Below the pieces are notes generated by a model that saw nothing but the letters and a program-made list of their open reading frames with translations, was not told where the DNA came from and did not search any database. A program made the translations under genes and the position numbers. From NCBI GenBank assembly GCA_013285685.1, contig JABDHD010000001.1, positions 48,856 through 112,855 on the forward strand: a stretch of DNA of 64,000 nucleotides. Direction: 5' to 3'. Positions 9,050 through 18,751 of this stretch are shown here, in pieces. This DNA is from Bacteroidota bacterium (lineage in GTDB: Bacteria; Bacteroidota; Bacteroidia; Sphingobacteriales; Sphingobacteriaceae). Positions within the stretch are counted from its first letter, which is position 1. Each line of letters starts with the position of its first letter.

Positions 9050-10959
9050 GGAAACAAGCTTTATCAATTTTATTGCTGGTGACGGGTTTTACAGCTGTGA
9101 GCGCCCAGCAAAATTATGAAGTCGGTCTCATCCCAAAAGAGCTGCTTACCCATGCAAATTCAGTGGTGAGAGACGAAGAAACAAGCATACAGGTTAAAGA
9201 CCTGGACAATGCCGTGGAGCAAGTAAAAAAAGCGGTCACCGTTTTAAATACCAATGGCGATGAAAATGCGCACATTGTTATTTATTATGATAAAAACGAC
9301 GTCGTCAGAAATATTAAAGGTGTGGTTTACAATGAATTTGGTAAACAAGTTGCAAAATTCTCCGGGAGCGATTTTTCAGACGTCAGCGTTGGCGACGGGT
9401 TTTCTCTTTTTGAGAGCGCAAGGGTTAAGCACTACCTGCCTGCAGTAACCGAGTATCCTTACACTATCGTTTATGAATACGAAGTGAAGTCGAAACAAAC
9501 GCTCACCTTTAACGCGTGGAGTCCGATTGACAACTTTGACGAATCTGTAGAAAAAAGCAGCTTTGTATTTAGCTGCGGCCGCGACTTTACTGTCCGGTAT
9601 AAAGCGTTGAACATAGCCGGCAAGGTAGTTATCGGCGTCAATACAGATAAAGACAATACGTATTCGTGGCAGGTAAATAATGTGAAGGCGATCAAGGATG
9701 AACCGCTTAGTCCTTACTACCGGAACGTTATCCCGATGGTTCAGATTGCTCCGCAAAAATTCACTTATTACGGCATCGATGGTACGTTTACCAATTGGAC
9801 CACGCTGGGCAAATGGATATACGACAAACTGGTAGCCGACAGGCAGCAGCTTCCACAAGAAACTATCGACAACATAAAAGAGATAACTAAAGATATCCCC
9901 GATCCCAAACTGAAGGCGAAAAAAATTTACGAGTATATGCAGCACAAAACCCATTATGTGAGTGTGCAGATCGGCCTCGGCGGTTATCAGCCCTTTTTGG
10001 CATCGGATGTTGATAAACAAAATTACGGTGATTGCAAGGCATTAGTCAACTATACCCAGGCGCTCTTAAAATCGGTAAATATCGATTCGTGGTATTGCAT
10101 TGTGGAGGCCGGCAGCCGCTACAAGGTAAGTATGCAAAGCGATTTTGCAAGTATGGACCAGGGTAACCACATTATTTTATGCCTCCCCTTTAAAAACGAC
10201 ACCACCTGGGCTGATTGTACCAGTCAAACGATACCATTTGGTTATTTAGGAGATTTTACGGATAACCGCACCGTACTGGCATGTACTGCTGATGGAGGCA
10301 AACTGCTACAGACGCCTAAATATGGCCCGGACGCTACCATAAAAAGCAGGATTGCTGATTTTACGATAGGCGCCGATGGCGTGCTATCAGGCACGATGTC
10401 CACTACCTTTAAAGGAACCTATTATGATTACCGCGATGAGCTGCTTAATCAATCAGGTACGGAACGAAACAAAATACTGCAAAAAATTTATCCGCTCAAC
10501 AACCTGGAGATTGGTCATTACGAGTTAAAACAGGATAAGAGTTTTGAACCCTGCACCACAGAAAACATCAAATTGACGGCCAGAGATTACGCATCATTTA
10601 CCGGCGGGAAATATTATTTTTCTGTAAACGCGATCAATCGTTTTGAAGAAACATTGCCGCAGGATATAAACCGGCAAAATAATGTTTACATCAGCAATGG
10701 TTTGACGGACCTGGACGATGTTACCTATGCCATACCGGCAGGATATCACCTGGAAAAAACACCCTTAAATATTTCAATTGACAAACCCTTTGGTAAATAC
10801 ACGGCAACGATGGAACTGAAAGGCACCCAGCTAACTTATAAACGCAAATTTGAGCTGATTGACGGCACCTACGGCAAGGAAACTTACCAGGACGTAATCG
10901 ATTTTTACCAGGATATAGCGGATGCAGACGACTATACGGTGAGCCTTGTGAAAAATTGA
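9046..10959 (+). CDS. DUF3857 transglutaminase-like protein with intact Cys
   Basis: A 637-residue exported protein with signal peptide MRKQALSILLLVTGFTAVSAQ. DUF3857 covers roughly residues 50-260. A transglutaminase core follows, with the nucleophile in NYGDCKALVNYTQALL, the His in DQGNHIILCLP and the Asp in TTWADCTSQ, so the Cys-His-Asp triad appears complete, unlike its operon partner. A C-terminal DUF3858-like beta-domain ends the protein. The ATG overlaps the upstream stop by four bases. The stop codon is immediately next to the stop of a small convergent gene. The substrate of this family has not been established. Confidence 0.87.
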   Translation: MRKQALSILLLVTGFTAVSAQQNYEVGLIPKELLTHANSVVRDEETSIQVKDLDNAVEQVKKAVTVLNTNGDENAHIVIYYDKNDVVRNIKGVVYNEFGKQVAKFSGSDFSDVSVGDGFSLFESARVKHYLPAVTEYPYTIVYEYEVKSKQTLTFNAWSPIDNFDESVEKSSFVFSCGRDFTVRYKALNIAGKVVIGVNTDKDNTYSWQVNNVKAIKDEPLSPYYRNVIPMVQIAPQKFTYYGIDGTFTNWTTLGKWIYDKLVADRQQLPQETIDNIKEITKDIPDPKLKAKKIYEYMQHKTHYVSVQIGLGGYQPFLASDVDKQNYGDCKALVNYTQALLKSVNIDSWYCIVEAGSRYKVSMQSDFASMDQGNHIILCLPFKNDTTWADCTSQTIPFGYLGDFTDNRTVLACTADGGKLLQTPKYGPDATIKSRIADFTIGADGVLSGTMSTTFKGTYYDYRDELLNQSGTERNKILQKIYPLNNLEIGHYELKQDKSFEPCTTENIKLTARDYASFTGGKYYFSVNAINRFEETLPQDINRQNNVYISNGLTDLDDVTYAIPAGYHLEKTPLNISIDKPFGKYTATMELKGTQLTYKRKFELIDGTYGKETYQDVIDFYQDIADADDYTVSLVKN

Positions 10960-11085
10960 CTATTTGCTGAAAATAATAAGGCCCAGGATGATGCCGATGA
11001 TCATGATGACATAAAGCAAAATTTCAGTACCGGCGAAACGCTTGTATTTCGTCCAAAAACTGTATTTTTCTTTTTCGTCGGGCAC
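10960..11085 (-). CDS. 41-residue single-pass membrane protein
   Basis: A short frame starting at GTG 11085: MPDEKEKYSFWTKYKRFAG, then a hydrophobic helix (EILLYVIMIIGIIL onward) ending IIFSK and a TAG stop. A charged N-terminus followed by one transmembrane segment near the C-terminus suggests an inner-membrane small protein with a cytoplasmic N-terminus. Support: a perfect TATATTTG box (11097-11090) ends four bases before the GTG, implying a leaderless message, and the stop abuts the stop of the convergent DUF3857 gene with no spare base. No ATG is available. I do not know the family. Confidence 0.6.
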   Translation of the reverse strand: MPDEKEKYSFWTKYKRFAGTEILLYVIMIIGIILGLIIFSK

Positions 11086-11089
11086 AGTG

Positions 11090-11097
11090 CAAATATA
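11090..11097 (-). promoter_or_regulatory. Bacteroidota -7 box (TATATTTG) for the 41-residue gene
   Basis: Perfect TAnnTTTG match reading on the minus strand. Its last G is four bases from the GTG at 11085. No convincing -33 TTG is seen at the usual spacing. Confidence 0.5.
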
Positions 11098-11124
11098 CCT
11101 AAAAACAGCTAATCTTTATTCATT

Positions 11125-11874
11125 ATGAGCACGCGTGAAGAAAATGAGATAAAAAAAGAGTTTCAACTCGAACGTATCATATTTTTTAGCGACGCGGTGT
11201 TTGCCATCATCATCACCATTATGGTACTGGATGTAAAACTGCCGGATGTGGTGAAGTATTCAACGGAAACGGAAGCAAAATCAGCCTTTTTCCAGGTATT
11301 ACCCAAACTCACTGCGTTTATTGTCACCTTTTTTATGGTAGGTCGGTTTTGGATGAGGCATTTGCGCATATTCAGTTACCTGAAAGACTATAATGCACCA
11401 CTGGTATTTATCAACCTGCTTTATTTATTGAGCGTTTCGCTGTACCCTTTTGCGCTATCCTTCATTTTTAACGGCGGACGACTAATGAAATACACCTGGG
11501 TGGTTTATACTTACATCAGTATAATTAATTTTACCACTTTTACGGAAACGCTGCTGACCGGCTACCTTCTCAGGAACAAAGAATTATTGTGCGTAAGAGA
11601 CCCTGAAATGGAAAATGTTTTGAGATGGAAAATTGTCCGGATCAACTATTTTGCCGTTCCGGCTATTTTCGTCCTCCTATATTGTACAATAGAATTTGAG
11701 TTTGATAACCGTATATTTTTCGGACTGTTAATAAGTTATTCCGTTCTGATAAGGGTATTAACTTTTGTGTACTATCGCCATCATAAAAGGGACAGAATTA
11801 CCATTGCGTCTCTTTTCAGGCGAATAAAAGTCGAAGATCATCCGGCGAAACCACCAAGAATTCATAAAAAATAA
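11125..11874 (+). CDS. TMEM175-family (DUF1211) potassium channel-like protein
   Basis: A 249-residue integral membrane protein. The N-terminal helix carries the TMEM175 signature ERIIFFSDAVFAIIITIMVL, whose FSDxxFAI motif lines the pore in this family. About six hydrophobic segments follow, then a basic C-terminal tail. Bacterial members have one six-helix repeat and assemble as tetramers, against two repeats in the animal lysosomal channel. It starts divergently from the 41-residue gene, with about 40 bases between their starts. It ends six bases from the convergent NlpC/P60 gene. Ion selectivity is inferred from family only. Confidence 0.85.
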   Translation: MSTREENEIKKEFQLERIIFFSDAVFAIIITIMVLDVKLPDVVKYSTETEAKSAFFQVLPKLTAFIVTFFMVGRFWMRHLRIFSYLKDYNAPLVFINLLYLLSVSLYPFALSFIFNGGRLMKYTWVVYTYISIINFTTFTETLLTGYLLRNKELLCVRDPEMENVLRWKIVRINYFAVPAIFVLLYCTIEFEFDNRIFFGLLISYSVLIRVLTFVYYRHHKRDRITIASLFRRIKVEDHPAKPPRIHKK

Positions 11875-11880
11875 GTGCGG

Positions 11881-12450
11881 TTACCTGCCGGGCTCTTGTG
11901 TATTGGCGCTGTCGACAACAATCGAGCCGCAGCGCGAAAAGTATTTGTAAGTGTAAGGATCGTGCAGCCGGGTAATAATTACGCCCTTGCTGGAGCTGGC
12001 GTGCACGTAATAGCCATTTTGCAGGTAAACGCCCACATGGCTGAATTTTTTTCCGTCGTAATCAAAAAACACAAGATCACCTTCCGCCAGGTCTTCCTCA
12101 TATTTACGTTTGATGATATTTATTTGCTGGCTGGTTGACCGGGGTATGTTTACATTGTAAACCTGCTGCTCTAATAATTGGGCCAACCCAGAGCAATCAA
12201 CACCACCCTTGTCCTGGCCGCCAAACCGGTACGGGGTTCCCATCCAATCGTCAACAAACTCGTAAAGCCGCCCGTTTTGAATAGCGTTCCTGTCCACCCC
12301 TAAAATATCCGCATACTTTTCGGCTACGCTTTGCTGTGGTTTTACCAGCTCGCCGGCTTCGCCGCGCATGGCTGCCCGGCGCGCATGACACGAGGATAAT
12401 GCAATCATCAAACCCAATAAGCCACAATACAGGTAATGTATTTTTTTCAT
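11881..12450 (-). CDS. NlpC/P60 (C40) endopeptidase lipoprotein
   Basis: A 189-residue lipoprotein: the signal peptide ends in the lipobox LSSC (lipidated Cys near residue 21). The NlpC/P60 domain covers about residues 60-180. The catalytic Cys is in GGVDCSGLAQ, the first His in FSHVGVYL and the third polar position in YVHASSSKGV. These enzymes cleave D-Glu to diamino-acid bonds in peptidoglycan stem peptides. The arrangement (short N-terminal linker, single C40 domain) matches the Spr/MepS type. It is convergent with the channel gene and divergent from the hypothetical gene at 12567. Confidence 0.92.
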   Translation of the reverse strand: MKKIHYLYCGLLGLMIALSSCHARRAAMRGEAGELVKPQQSVAEKYADILGVDRNAIQNGRLYEFVDDWMGTPYRFGGQDKGGVDCSGLAQLLEQQVYNVNIPRSTSQQINIIKRKYEEDLAEGDLVFFDYDGKKFSHVGVYLQNGYYVHASSSKGVIITRLHDPYTYKYFSRCGSIVVDSANTQEPGR

Positions 12451-12566
12451 CTTTGTAAAAATAATCTACAGCAAAATTTATTTATTTGGGTTTATATTAA
12501 CATATTAACATCCCCCCGGCTAATCAGCTTACATTTACGGACTAAAGGGGTTTAAGTTTCAAAATA

Positions 12567-13073
12567 ATGACGGATAAAACAAAAAATTGCGAAAAATATA
12601 TTGGTATAAATTATGCCCACCGGGAATTTAAGTTGAAGAGATTATTACTAACCGTTATTTGCCTTTTCGCTTTGGTGCAGGCGCATAGTCAAAGCTTGTC
12701 GGCAAAGGAATTGATCAATCTTTTAGATAATCCGGATAAAAGCGGGTTTCTAAAATCCCGTTCGTTCACAGTCCTGGGATCAGACATAAGCGAAACGGGG
12801 GATTCACAGCACTTTCAAAAAAATGGAGGCAGCGGCCGCCAGGAAACCATCATAGTCACCGAAACGCTCGTCTCCTATTTAACGCGCAACAAAGCATTCA
12901 TTATCAATCTATTAAACCAGCTTAAGCAGCATTTTAAACAAACGGTAAAGGATGATAATGCCGAAACCGCATATTACCTTTTCTCCGCAGGAAAAGGCAA
13001 AAACGTAAGTATAAACATGTTTAAAACATCGACCAGTTACTATAGCCTCGAAGTGATCAAAAAGTCAGATTAG
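12567..13073 (+). CDS. Exported hypothetical protein
   Basis: A 168-residue frame. From ATG 12567 it has a 22-residue polar N-terminus before a signal-peptide-like stretch (KRLLLTVICLFALVQAHSQ); starting at TTG 12633 would give a canonical signal peptide directly. The mature part is polar and contains SAKELINLLDNPDKSGF and TAYYLFSAGKGKNVSI. I recognise no domain. It appears monocistronic, divergent from the NlpC/P60 gene and convergent with mutS. A GCCA..GCT..AGC..TGGC hairpin lies just after the stop (about 13090-13114), without a clear U-tract. Confidence 0.65.
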   Translation: MTDKTKNCEKYIGINYAHREFKLKRLLLTVICLFALVQAHSQSLSAKELINLLDNPDKSGFLKSRSFTVLGSDISETGDSQHFQKNGGSGRQETIIVTETLVSYLTRNKAFIINLLNQLKQHFKQTVKDDNAETAYYLFSAGKGKNVSINMFKTSTSYYSLEVIKKSD

Positions 13074-13180
13074 TCCTAAAGTGTCGCCACCGCTAAAGCT
13101 ATGGCAACCGATACAAAAAGTCCGAAAGACTAAACTACAGGAAAAGACTCACATAATTACTAAGTCTGGTCAGGTTCCAG

Positions 13181-15778
13181 CTATCCTTTGATTACCCGCT
13201 GTATCTCGTCCAGCTTCATCAGCGCCTCAACAGGGGTTAACGTGTTAACGTCGAGGTTATTCAGCGTATCGCGTATTTTAACCAGTACTGGGTCGTCGAT
13301 GGAAAACATCTGCATCTGAACGGCCTGCTTTTGCACTTTGCGGATGCTTTCCTTGATGTGCTCCCCTCCTGTCCGTTCGGCCTCCAGTTTTTTTAATATT
13401 TCATTGGCGCGGCTGAGCACTTTTTGAGGCATCCCGGCCAGTTTGGCTACGTGGATACCAAAACTATGCTCGCTGCCGCCGGGAACCAGTTTGCGCAGGA
13501 AGATGATCTGGTGGCCAACTTCCTTTACGGAGACATTGTAATTTTTTATCCGGTTAAAGCTGTTGCTCAACTCGTTTAATTCGTGGTAGTGGGTAGCAAA
13601 CAGCGTTTTGGCCCGGGCCTGGGGTTGGTTGTGTAAAAACTCAGCGATGGACCAGGCGATGGATATGCCATCATAAGTAGATGTGCCGCGGCCGATCTCG
13701 TCAAGCAAAATAAGACTTCTGTCAGACAGGTTGTTCAAAATGCTCGCCGTTTCGTTCATCTCCACCATAAAAGTCGATTCACCGGATGAAAGATTATCCG
13801 AAGCCCCTACCCTGGTAAATATCTTATCAACCAAACCTATTGCCGCCGTTTTTGCCGGTACGAAACAGCCCATCTGCGCCATCAGTACAATCAGGCCTGT
13901 TTGCCGCAGCAGCGCCGATTTGCCCGCCATATTCGGCCCGGTGATGATGATGATCTGCTGGGTTTCCGAATCCAGGTAAACATCATTGGTAATGTATTCC
14001 TCGCCAAGCGGGAGCGTTTTTTCGATCACCGGGTGCCGGCCACCCTTGATGTCGATCACCCTGCTGTCGTTGATCTGCGGTTTTACGTAGTAATTTTTTA
14101 TAGCGATGGTGGCAAAATTGAGCAGCACATCCAGCCGGGCCACCAATTGGGCATTCAGCTGAATCGGCTTGATATACTCGGCAAGTGCGTAAACCAGGTC
14201 GTTAAACAAAGTTGTTTCCAGGGCAAATATCTTTTCTTCGGCGCCTAAAATCTGTTCTTCATACTCTTTTAATTCCGGCGTGATGTAACGCTCGGCATTT
14301 ACCAGGGTTTGCTTGCGTATCCACTCCGACGGAACTTTATCGCGGTGGCTATGGGTAACTTCTAAGTAATAGCCAAATACATTGTTAAAGGATACCTTTA
14401 AAGACGGTATCCCGGTAGTTTCGGCTTCGCGTTTTTGTATCTCGAGCAGGTAACCTTTACCGCCGAAGGCGATCTTGCGCAGTCGGTCGAGTTCTTCGTT
14501 TACCCCCTCGCTGATCACTCCGCCCTTTACCAGCATTACAGGTGGTTCGGCGCTTAATTCCCTTTCTATTTTTTCGCAGATGAGCGTACAGGGGTTTAGC
14601 TGCTCCGCAATTGCCTGCAATGGTGGGTTTGCCGACGTTTCGCCAATCTTTTTAATCGTATTGATGGCGTTGAGCGCTTTTTTTAGTTGGGAAACCTCGC
14701 GTGGATTTGCTTTTTGCAAGCCGACTTTCGAGATGAGGCGTTCCAAATCGCCGATGAGACGGATATTTTGCTTTAGCTCTTCACGCAATTCCTCATGTTC
14801 AATCAGGAACTCCACTACGTTCAGCCGGTCGTTAATGGGTTTTATCTCCTTCAGCGGCATCACGATCCACCGGCGAAGCAGGCGTGCACCCATCGGCGAG
14901 CAGGTTTGATCGAGCACCTCCACCAGCGTATGCGCATTTTCATTTGCCGAGCCCACCAGCTCCAGGTTGCGCACGCTGTAGCGATCCAGCCATAGGTACC
15001 GGTCCTCCTCTATCCTGCTGATAGCTGAAATATGCTGCAGGTTGCGGTGCTCTGTCTCATTCAGGTAATGCAGGGCGACCCCTGCGGCGATGATACCCAG
15101 GGTTAGCCGGTCTATCCCGAAACCCTTTAGTGATTTTACATCAAAATGCTTTAGTAGCACCTCATTGGCATAATCGCCGCTGTAGGGCCATTCATCAAGC
15201 GTATAGGTATAAAAACGATCGCCGAACAATTCCACAAATTCATGGCGCCGGCTTTTCGGATAGATCACCTCACTCGGCGAAAAGCTTTGCAGCAGTTTGT
15301 CGATATAACTGCCAGTCCCCTGTGCCGTTAAAAATTCCCCGGTGCTGATGTCAATCAGTGCAATACCGATACTATTCTTCTCGAAATAAAGCGACGCCAG
15401 GTAATTATTGTTTTTTTGATGCAGGATATTATCATTAGTCGCCACCCCGGGGGTAACCAGTTCGGTAACACCCCGCTTTACAATGGTTTTGGTAGTTTTC
15501 GGGTCCTCCAACTGATCGCAAATCGCCACCCGCTGCCCGGCCCTGACCAATTTTGGCAGGTAAGTATCCAATGAGTGATGCGGAAAGCCGGCCAGCTCAA
15601 TATGCGTTGCTGCGCCATTGGCCCGGCGGGTTAACACAATACCCAGAATACCAGCGGCTTTTATAGCATCCTCGCCAAACGTCTCATAAAAATCCCCAAC
15701 GCGAAAAAGCAGCAGTGCACCCGGGTACTTTGCCTTTACCTGGTTGTATTGCTGCATTAAGGGCGTTTCTTTGGTCAT
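13181..15778 (-). CDS. mutS: DNA mismatch repair protein MutS
   Basis: At 865 residues it has normal MutS length. The N-terminal mismatch-binding domain carries [13 protein letters not shown] with the Phe-x-Glu mismatch-reading pair. The connector, lever and clamp domains follow. The ABC-type ATPase has Walker [16 protein letters not shown] (about residue 612), the [11 protein letters not shown] signature, Walker [17 protein letters not shown] (about 694) and the ATHYHEL His. A short C-terminal helical tail ends in [14 protein letters not shown]. No partner mismatch-repair gene is adjacent. A pile of GTTGTAAT-type repeats lies directly upstream. Confidence 0.97.
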   Translation of the reverse strand: MTKETPLMQQYNQVKAKYPGALLLFRVGDFYETFGEDAIKAAGILGIVLTRRANGAATHIELAGFPHHSLDTYLPKLVRAGQRVAICDQLEDPKTTKTIVKRGVTELVTPGVATNDNILHQKNNNYLASLYFEKNSIGIALIDISTGEFLTAQGTGSYIDKLLQSFSPSEVIYPKSRRHEFVELFGDRFYTYTLDEWPYSGDYANEVLLKHFDVKSLKGFGIDRLTLGIIAAGVALHYLNETEHRNLQHISAISRIEEDRYLWLDRYSVRNLELVGSANENAHTLVEVLDQTCSPMGARLLRRWIVMPLKEIKPINDRLNVVEFLIEHEELREELKQNIRLIGDLERLISKVGLQKANPREVSQLKKALNAINTIKKIGETSANPPLQAIAEQLNPCTLICEKIERELSAEPPVMLVKGGVISEGVNEELDRLRKIAFGGKGYLLEIQKREAETTGIPSLKVSFNNVFGYYLEVTHSHRDKVPSEWIRKQTLVNAERYITPELKEYEEQILGAEEKIFALETTLFNDLVYALAEYIKPIQLNAQLVARLDVLLNFATIAIKNYYVKPQINDSRVIDIKGGRHPVIEKTLPLGEEYITNDVYLDSETQQIIIITGPNMAGKSALLRQTGLIVLMAQMGCFVPAKTAAIGLVDKIFTRVGASDNLSSGESTFMVEMNETASILNNLSDRSLILLDEIGRGTSTYDGISIAWSIAEFLHNQPQARAKTLFATHYHELNELSNSFNRIKNYNVSVKEVGHQIIFLRKLVPGGSEHSFGIHVAKLAGMPQKVLSRANEILKKLEAERTGGEHIKESIRKVQKQAVQMQMFSIDDPVLVKIRDTLNNLDVNTLTPVEALMKLDEIQRVIKG

Positions 15779-15780
15779 TT

Positions 15781-15888
15781 GTTAGTTGTAATAAGTTGTA
15801 ATGGTTGTAAAAGTTGTAATGGTTGTAATGGTTGGATGATTCTTTAACCCTTACAACTTCTACAACTTCTTACAACTCTTACAACTAA
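15781..15888. repeat. GTTGTAAT-type palindromic repeat cluster upstream of mutS
   Basis: About six copies of GTTGTAA(T/A) in one orientation (15781-15830) are followed by about five TTACAACT copies in the other (15848-15887), so the block can fold into a long imperfect hairpin. It occupies the mutS promoter region. Confidence 0.75.
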
Positions 15889-15966
15889 ATTAAAGCAAAG
15901 CGTAAAGTTAATCGCTTAAGCCGTCCCCGAACATTTTGTGGAAAAAAGGTTAGGTTATGCACAGTG

Positions 15967-16698
15967 CTAAACATGTATTTGCAAATACAAAAACGCCGCA
16001 AGCGCCGCGCCGATAATCGGGCCAACGATAGGTACCAGGGCGTAACCCCAGTCGCTGGCGCCCTTGTTTTTTATGGGGAGCAGGAAATGTACGATACGCG
16101 GGCCGAGATCGCGGGCCGGGTTAATGGCGTAACCTGTTGTGCCGCCCAGGGAAAGGCCGATGGCCCAAACCAGCAGCGCAACCGGCAGCGCCCCGACTGA
16201 GCCCAGGCCGATAGGTGTTTTTGTAGGCGTGATTTGCGCACCTGCGATGTAAAACACGGTGAATACCAGCACGAATGAGCCAACCAGCTCGCTCACGATG
16301 TTTGAAACATAATTACGGATAGCCGGGCCGGTAGCGAAAACCGCTAAAATAACATCCGGCTTATTGTCGCGCTTAAAGTGGTCATAATACATCAGCCAAA
16401 CCAGGAATCCGCCGAGGAATGCGCCAATCATTTGCGCGGCGATATATGACAATACTTTATTCCAGGCAAATTTACCGGCAATGGCCAGCCCGATAGTAAC
16501 GGCAGGGTTTAAGTGTGCGCCACTATAAGGCGCGGCAACTACTACCCCGACGTACACGCCAAGCGCCCAGGCCGTAGTAATTACTATCCAGCCGCCGTTA
16601 TGGCCTTTGGTATCGGTTAATAAAACGTTGGCTACAACGCCGTTACCTAAAAGGATCAGTAACATGGTGCCGATCAGTTCGGCTGTAAATGGAGTCAT
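15967..16698 (-). CDS. glpF: Glycerol uptake facilitator (MIP family aquaglyceroporin)
   Basis: A 243-residue membrane channel with both NPA half-helices: HLNPAVTIGLAIAG and INPARDLGPRI. The Asp after the second NPA (NPARD) is the hallmark of glycerol-conducting members rather than strict water channels. I start at ATG 16698 (MTPFTAELIGTMLLILLGNG); the frame stays open to 16758, but that extension is encoded by an interspersed repeat. It stands downstream of glpK and glpD on the same strand, which gives a complete glycerol import and catabolism set, though a GIY-YIG gene and repeats interrupt it. Confidence 0.93.
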   Translation of the reverse strand: MTPFTAELIGTMLLILLGNGVVANVLLTDTKGHNGGWIVITTAWALGVYVGVVVAAPYSGAHLNPAVTIGLAIAGKFAWNKVLSYIAAQMIGAFLGGFLVWLMYYDHFKRDNKPDVILAVFATGPAIRNYVSNIVSELVGSFVLVFTVFYIAGAQITPTKTPIGLGSVGALPVALLVWAIGLSLGGTTGYAINPARDLGPRIVHFLLPIKNKGASDWGYALVPIVGPIIGAALAAFLYLQIHV

Positions 16699-16734
16699 AT
16701 TGTTTGGGTTTAATTGTGATCGTTTTTTGTTTTT

Positions 16735-16761
16735 GTCATGCTGAGCGCAGCGAAGCATCTT
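16735..16761 (+). repeat. Left 27-bp inverted repeat flanking the GIY-YIG gene
   Basis: Begins GTCATGCTGAGCGCAGC and ends AAGCATCTT. It is the reverse complement of 17195-17221 with one mismatch. Related GGATGACA fragments lie at 3924-4000 and 17228-17242. Confidence 0.85.
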
Positions 16762-16799
16762 GAAAAGACAGGTAACGAACTTTGTAATTCGACGGCTTT

Positions 16800-17126
16800 C
16801 TATTCAATAACCTTAACCGGCGGCCATTCCATAATGTCTTTATTTAGAAATCGCCATTCAGCGTTTTCTTCAGCAATTAGTTTTATCTTTTTAGCACGTA
16901 GCCAGCCTTTAATCTCCTTTTCACGGCCGATGGCGTTGTTGATATATTGATGCCATTCAAACCATACCAAATAATAGCATTTGTATTTGGTGGTAAAGGC
17001 ATATTGTGTCCCTAATCCAAAATAGTCTTCATACAATCGCCTTTCCAAATCATTGGTAACACCTGTATACAGTACTTTTTTTCCGTAGTTAGTGAGTATG
17101 TAAGTGTAGAAATTGTATGTTCTCAT
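16800..17126 (-). CDS. GIY-YIG domain endonuclease-like protein, stand-alone
   Basis: A 108-residue single-domain protein. The GIY-YIG core reads FYTYILTNYGKKVLYTGVTN followed by DLERRLYED (Tyr, Tyr and Arg of the active site), then YYLVWFEW, NAIGREKEIKGW (the family Glu) and RAKKIKLI. Such UvrC-N-like mini-proteins are frequent in Bacteroidota and usually lack a known role. It sits between glpK and glpF, which normally adjoin, and is framed by 27-bp inverted repeats at 16735 and 17195. That suggests insertion as a unit into a glp operon. No transposase is present. Confidence 0.88.
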   Translation of the reverse strand: MRTYNFYTYILTNYGKKVLYTGVTNDLERRLYEDYFGLGTQYAFTTKYKCYYLVWFEWHQYINNAIGREKEIKGWLRAKKIKLIAEENAEWRFLNKDIMEWPPVKVIE

Positions 17127-17194
17127 TTTTCGAAATTATCGTTTGTCGTAAATGAAGCATGGCTTATACCTGGCGCCGGGTCACTTGTCGCTTT

Positions 17195-17221
17195 AAGATC
17201 CTTCGCTGCGCTCAGCATGAC
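17195..17221 (-). repeat. Right 27-bp inverted repeat flanking the GIY-YIG gene
   Basis: Reverse complement of 16735-16761 with a single mismatch (AAGATC against AAGATG at the inner end). A shorter related fragment (GCTGCGCTAAGGATGACA) follows at 17229-17246, close to the glpK stop. Confidence 0.85.
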
Positions 17222-17254
17222 AAAAAAAGCTGCGCTAAGGATGACAAAAAAAAT

Positions 17255-18751
17255 TCAAATTCCAACTGACCAACTCTGCGTCGCGTGTACTGCTCTTTTC
17301 CATCCCTCTATTGCGTTTTTCACTTCTGCGGCGCTTGCGGCGGGTAAAAACTCCCGCTCCGATTGCCATTGGCCCTGTATCTCTTCCACATTTTGCCAAT
17401 AGCCCGTGGCGAGGCCGGCCAGGTAGGCAGCGCCCAAAGCGGTCGTCTCAGTAACCACTGGCCTGATCACTTTGCTGCCGAGCACATTCGCCTGGAACTG
17501 CATCAGCAGGTTATTGGCCGTTGCGCCGCCGTCCACGCGCAATTCTTTTATCGGCAAGCCGGCGTCGGCTTCCATCGCGGTTAATACGTCCACGGTTTGG
17601 TAAGCAATGCTGTCAATAGCGGCGCGCGCGATATGGGCGGCTGTTGTACCGCGGGTAAGGCCCACAATGGTTCCGCGTGCATCAGGGTCCCAGTAAGGCG
17701 CACCCAAACCGGCAAAGGCGGGCACAAAGTAAACACCGCCTGTATCCTGCACTTCCATGGCCAATTTCTCCACTTCAGCGGAGGAGCGAATAATGCCCAG
17801 CCCATCGCGCAGCCACTGGACCACAGCGCCGCCTATAAATATACTGCCTTCGAAAGCATAAAGCGTTTTTCCGTTTATCTTCCAGGCAATGGTGGTGAGC
17901 AGGTTGTTTTTTGATTCGATGAAAGTTTCGCCGATGTTCATCAGCATAAAACAGCCTGTTCCGTAGGTGTTTTTTACCATGCCCTTATCTGCACACATCT
18001 GGCCGAACAAGGCGGCCTGCTGGTCGCCGGCAATACCTGCGATCTGGATCTTTGCAGCAAATATATTCCCGGCAGTTTCGCCGTACACCTCGCTCGACTC
18101 TTTAACTTCGGGCAGCATGCTGCGCGGGATATCAAATATCCGCAGCAATTCCTCGTCCCATTCCAGCGTACGGATATTGTAAAGCATGGTGCGGCTGGCA
18201 TTGGTTACATCTGTTACGTGTACTTTGCCACCGGTGAACTTCCACACCAGCCAGCTGTCAACCGTACCGAACGCTAATTTTCCGGCCGATGCCAGTTCCC
18301 TGGCGCCCGCAACATGATTAAGTATCCAGTTGATCTTCGAACCTGAAAAATAGGCGTCGATGATCAAGCCGGTTTTTGAGCGGATCAAATCGGTAAGTCC
18401 TTCGTTTTTCAGGTGATCGCAATAAGCGGCAGTGCGCCGGTCCTGCCAAACAATGGCGTTATAAACCGGTTCGCCGGTTTCGCGGTTCCAAACGATGGTG
18501 GTCTCGCGCTGGTTGGTAATGCCTATAGCCTTGATATGCTGTGCGCCGATGTTCATTTTGGCAAGCGTCTCGGCAGCTACCCCGGCCTGCGAGGACCATA
18601 TCTCGTTCGGGTCGTGCTCCACCCAACCCGGCTGCGGGAATATTTGGGTAAACTCTTTTTGAGCGACTGACCTGATCCGGCCCTTATGGTCAAAAACGAT
18701 CGCGCGCGAACTGGTGGTGCCCTGATCGAGGGCTAAAATGTATTGGTTCAT
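17255..18751 (-). CDS. glpK: Glycerol kinase
   Basis: Phosphorylates glycerol to glycerol 3-phosphate with ATP in the cytoplasm. At 498 residues it has normal length. The FGGY-kinase N-terminal lobe opens [18 protein letters not shown]; later come [28 protein letters not shown] (quoted in parts: [11 protein letters not shown] and NAIVWQDRR), the [14 protein letters not shown] loop, [11 protein letters not shown] and the C-terminal signature [17 protein letters not shown]. The start [11 protein letters not shown] coincides with an ATGAACC repeat that continues upstream to 18828. It is transcribed with glpD upstream and glpF downstream on the minus strand, probably induced by glycerol, but no regulator gene is in view. 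Confidence 0.97.
   Translation of the reverse strand: MNQYILALDQGTTSSRAIVFDHKGRIRSVAQKEFTQIFPQPGWVEHDPNEIWSSQAGVAAETLAKMNIGAQHIKAIGITNQRETTIVWNRETGEPVYNAIVWQDRRTAAYCDHLKNEGLTDLIRSKTGLIIDAYFSGSKINWILNHVAGARELASAGKLAFGTVDSWLVWKFTGGKVHVTDVTNASRTMLYNIRTLEWDEELLRIFDIPRSMLPEVKESSEVYGETAGNIFAAKIQIAGIAGDQQAALFGQMCADKGMVKNTYGTGCFMLMNIGETFIESKNNLLTTIAWKINGKTLYAFEGSIFIGGAVVQWLRDGLGIIRSSAEVEKLAMEVQDTGGVYFVPAFAGLGAPYWDPDARGTIVGLTRGTTAAHIARAAIDSIAYQTVDVLTAMEADAGLPIKELRVDGGATANNLLMQFQANVLGSKVIRPVVTETTALGAAYLAGLATGYWQNVEEIQGQWQSEREFLPAASAAEVKNAIEGWKRAVHATQSWSVGI

Noticed and set aside
9376..10020. 214-residue minus-strand frame inside the second DUF3857 gene
   Set aside because: The overlapped gene has a signal peptide and full domain structure; the antisense frame shows no motif or start context.
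13074..13180. tRNA-like fold between the hypothetical gene and mutS
   Set aside because: The hairpin has no acceptor stem, anticodon arm or T-loop sequence.
15781..15888. CRISPR array suspicion at GTTGTAAT repeats
   Set aside because: Units are short, adjacent and inverted in the second half, with no spacers or cas genes.
16699..16758. N-terminal extension of GlpF by 20 residues
   Set aside because: Encoded partly by the left 27-bp repeat; the normal GlpF start is ATG 16698.
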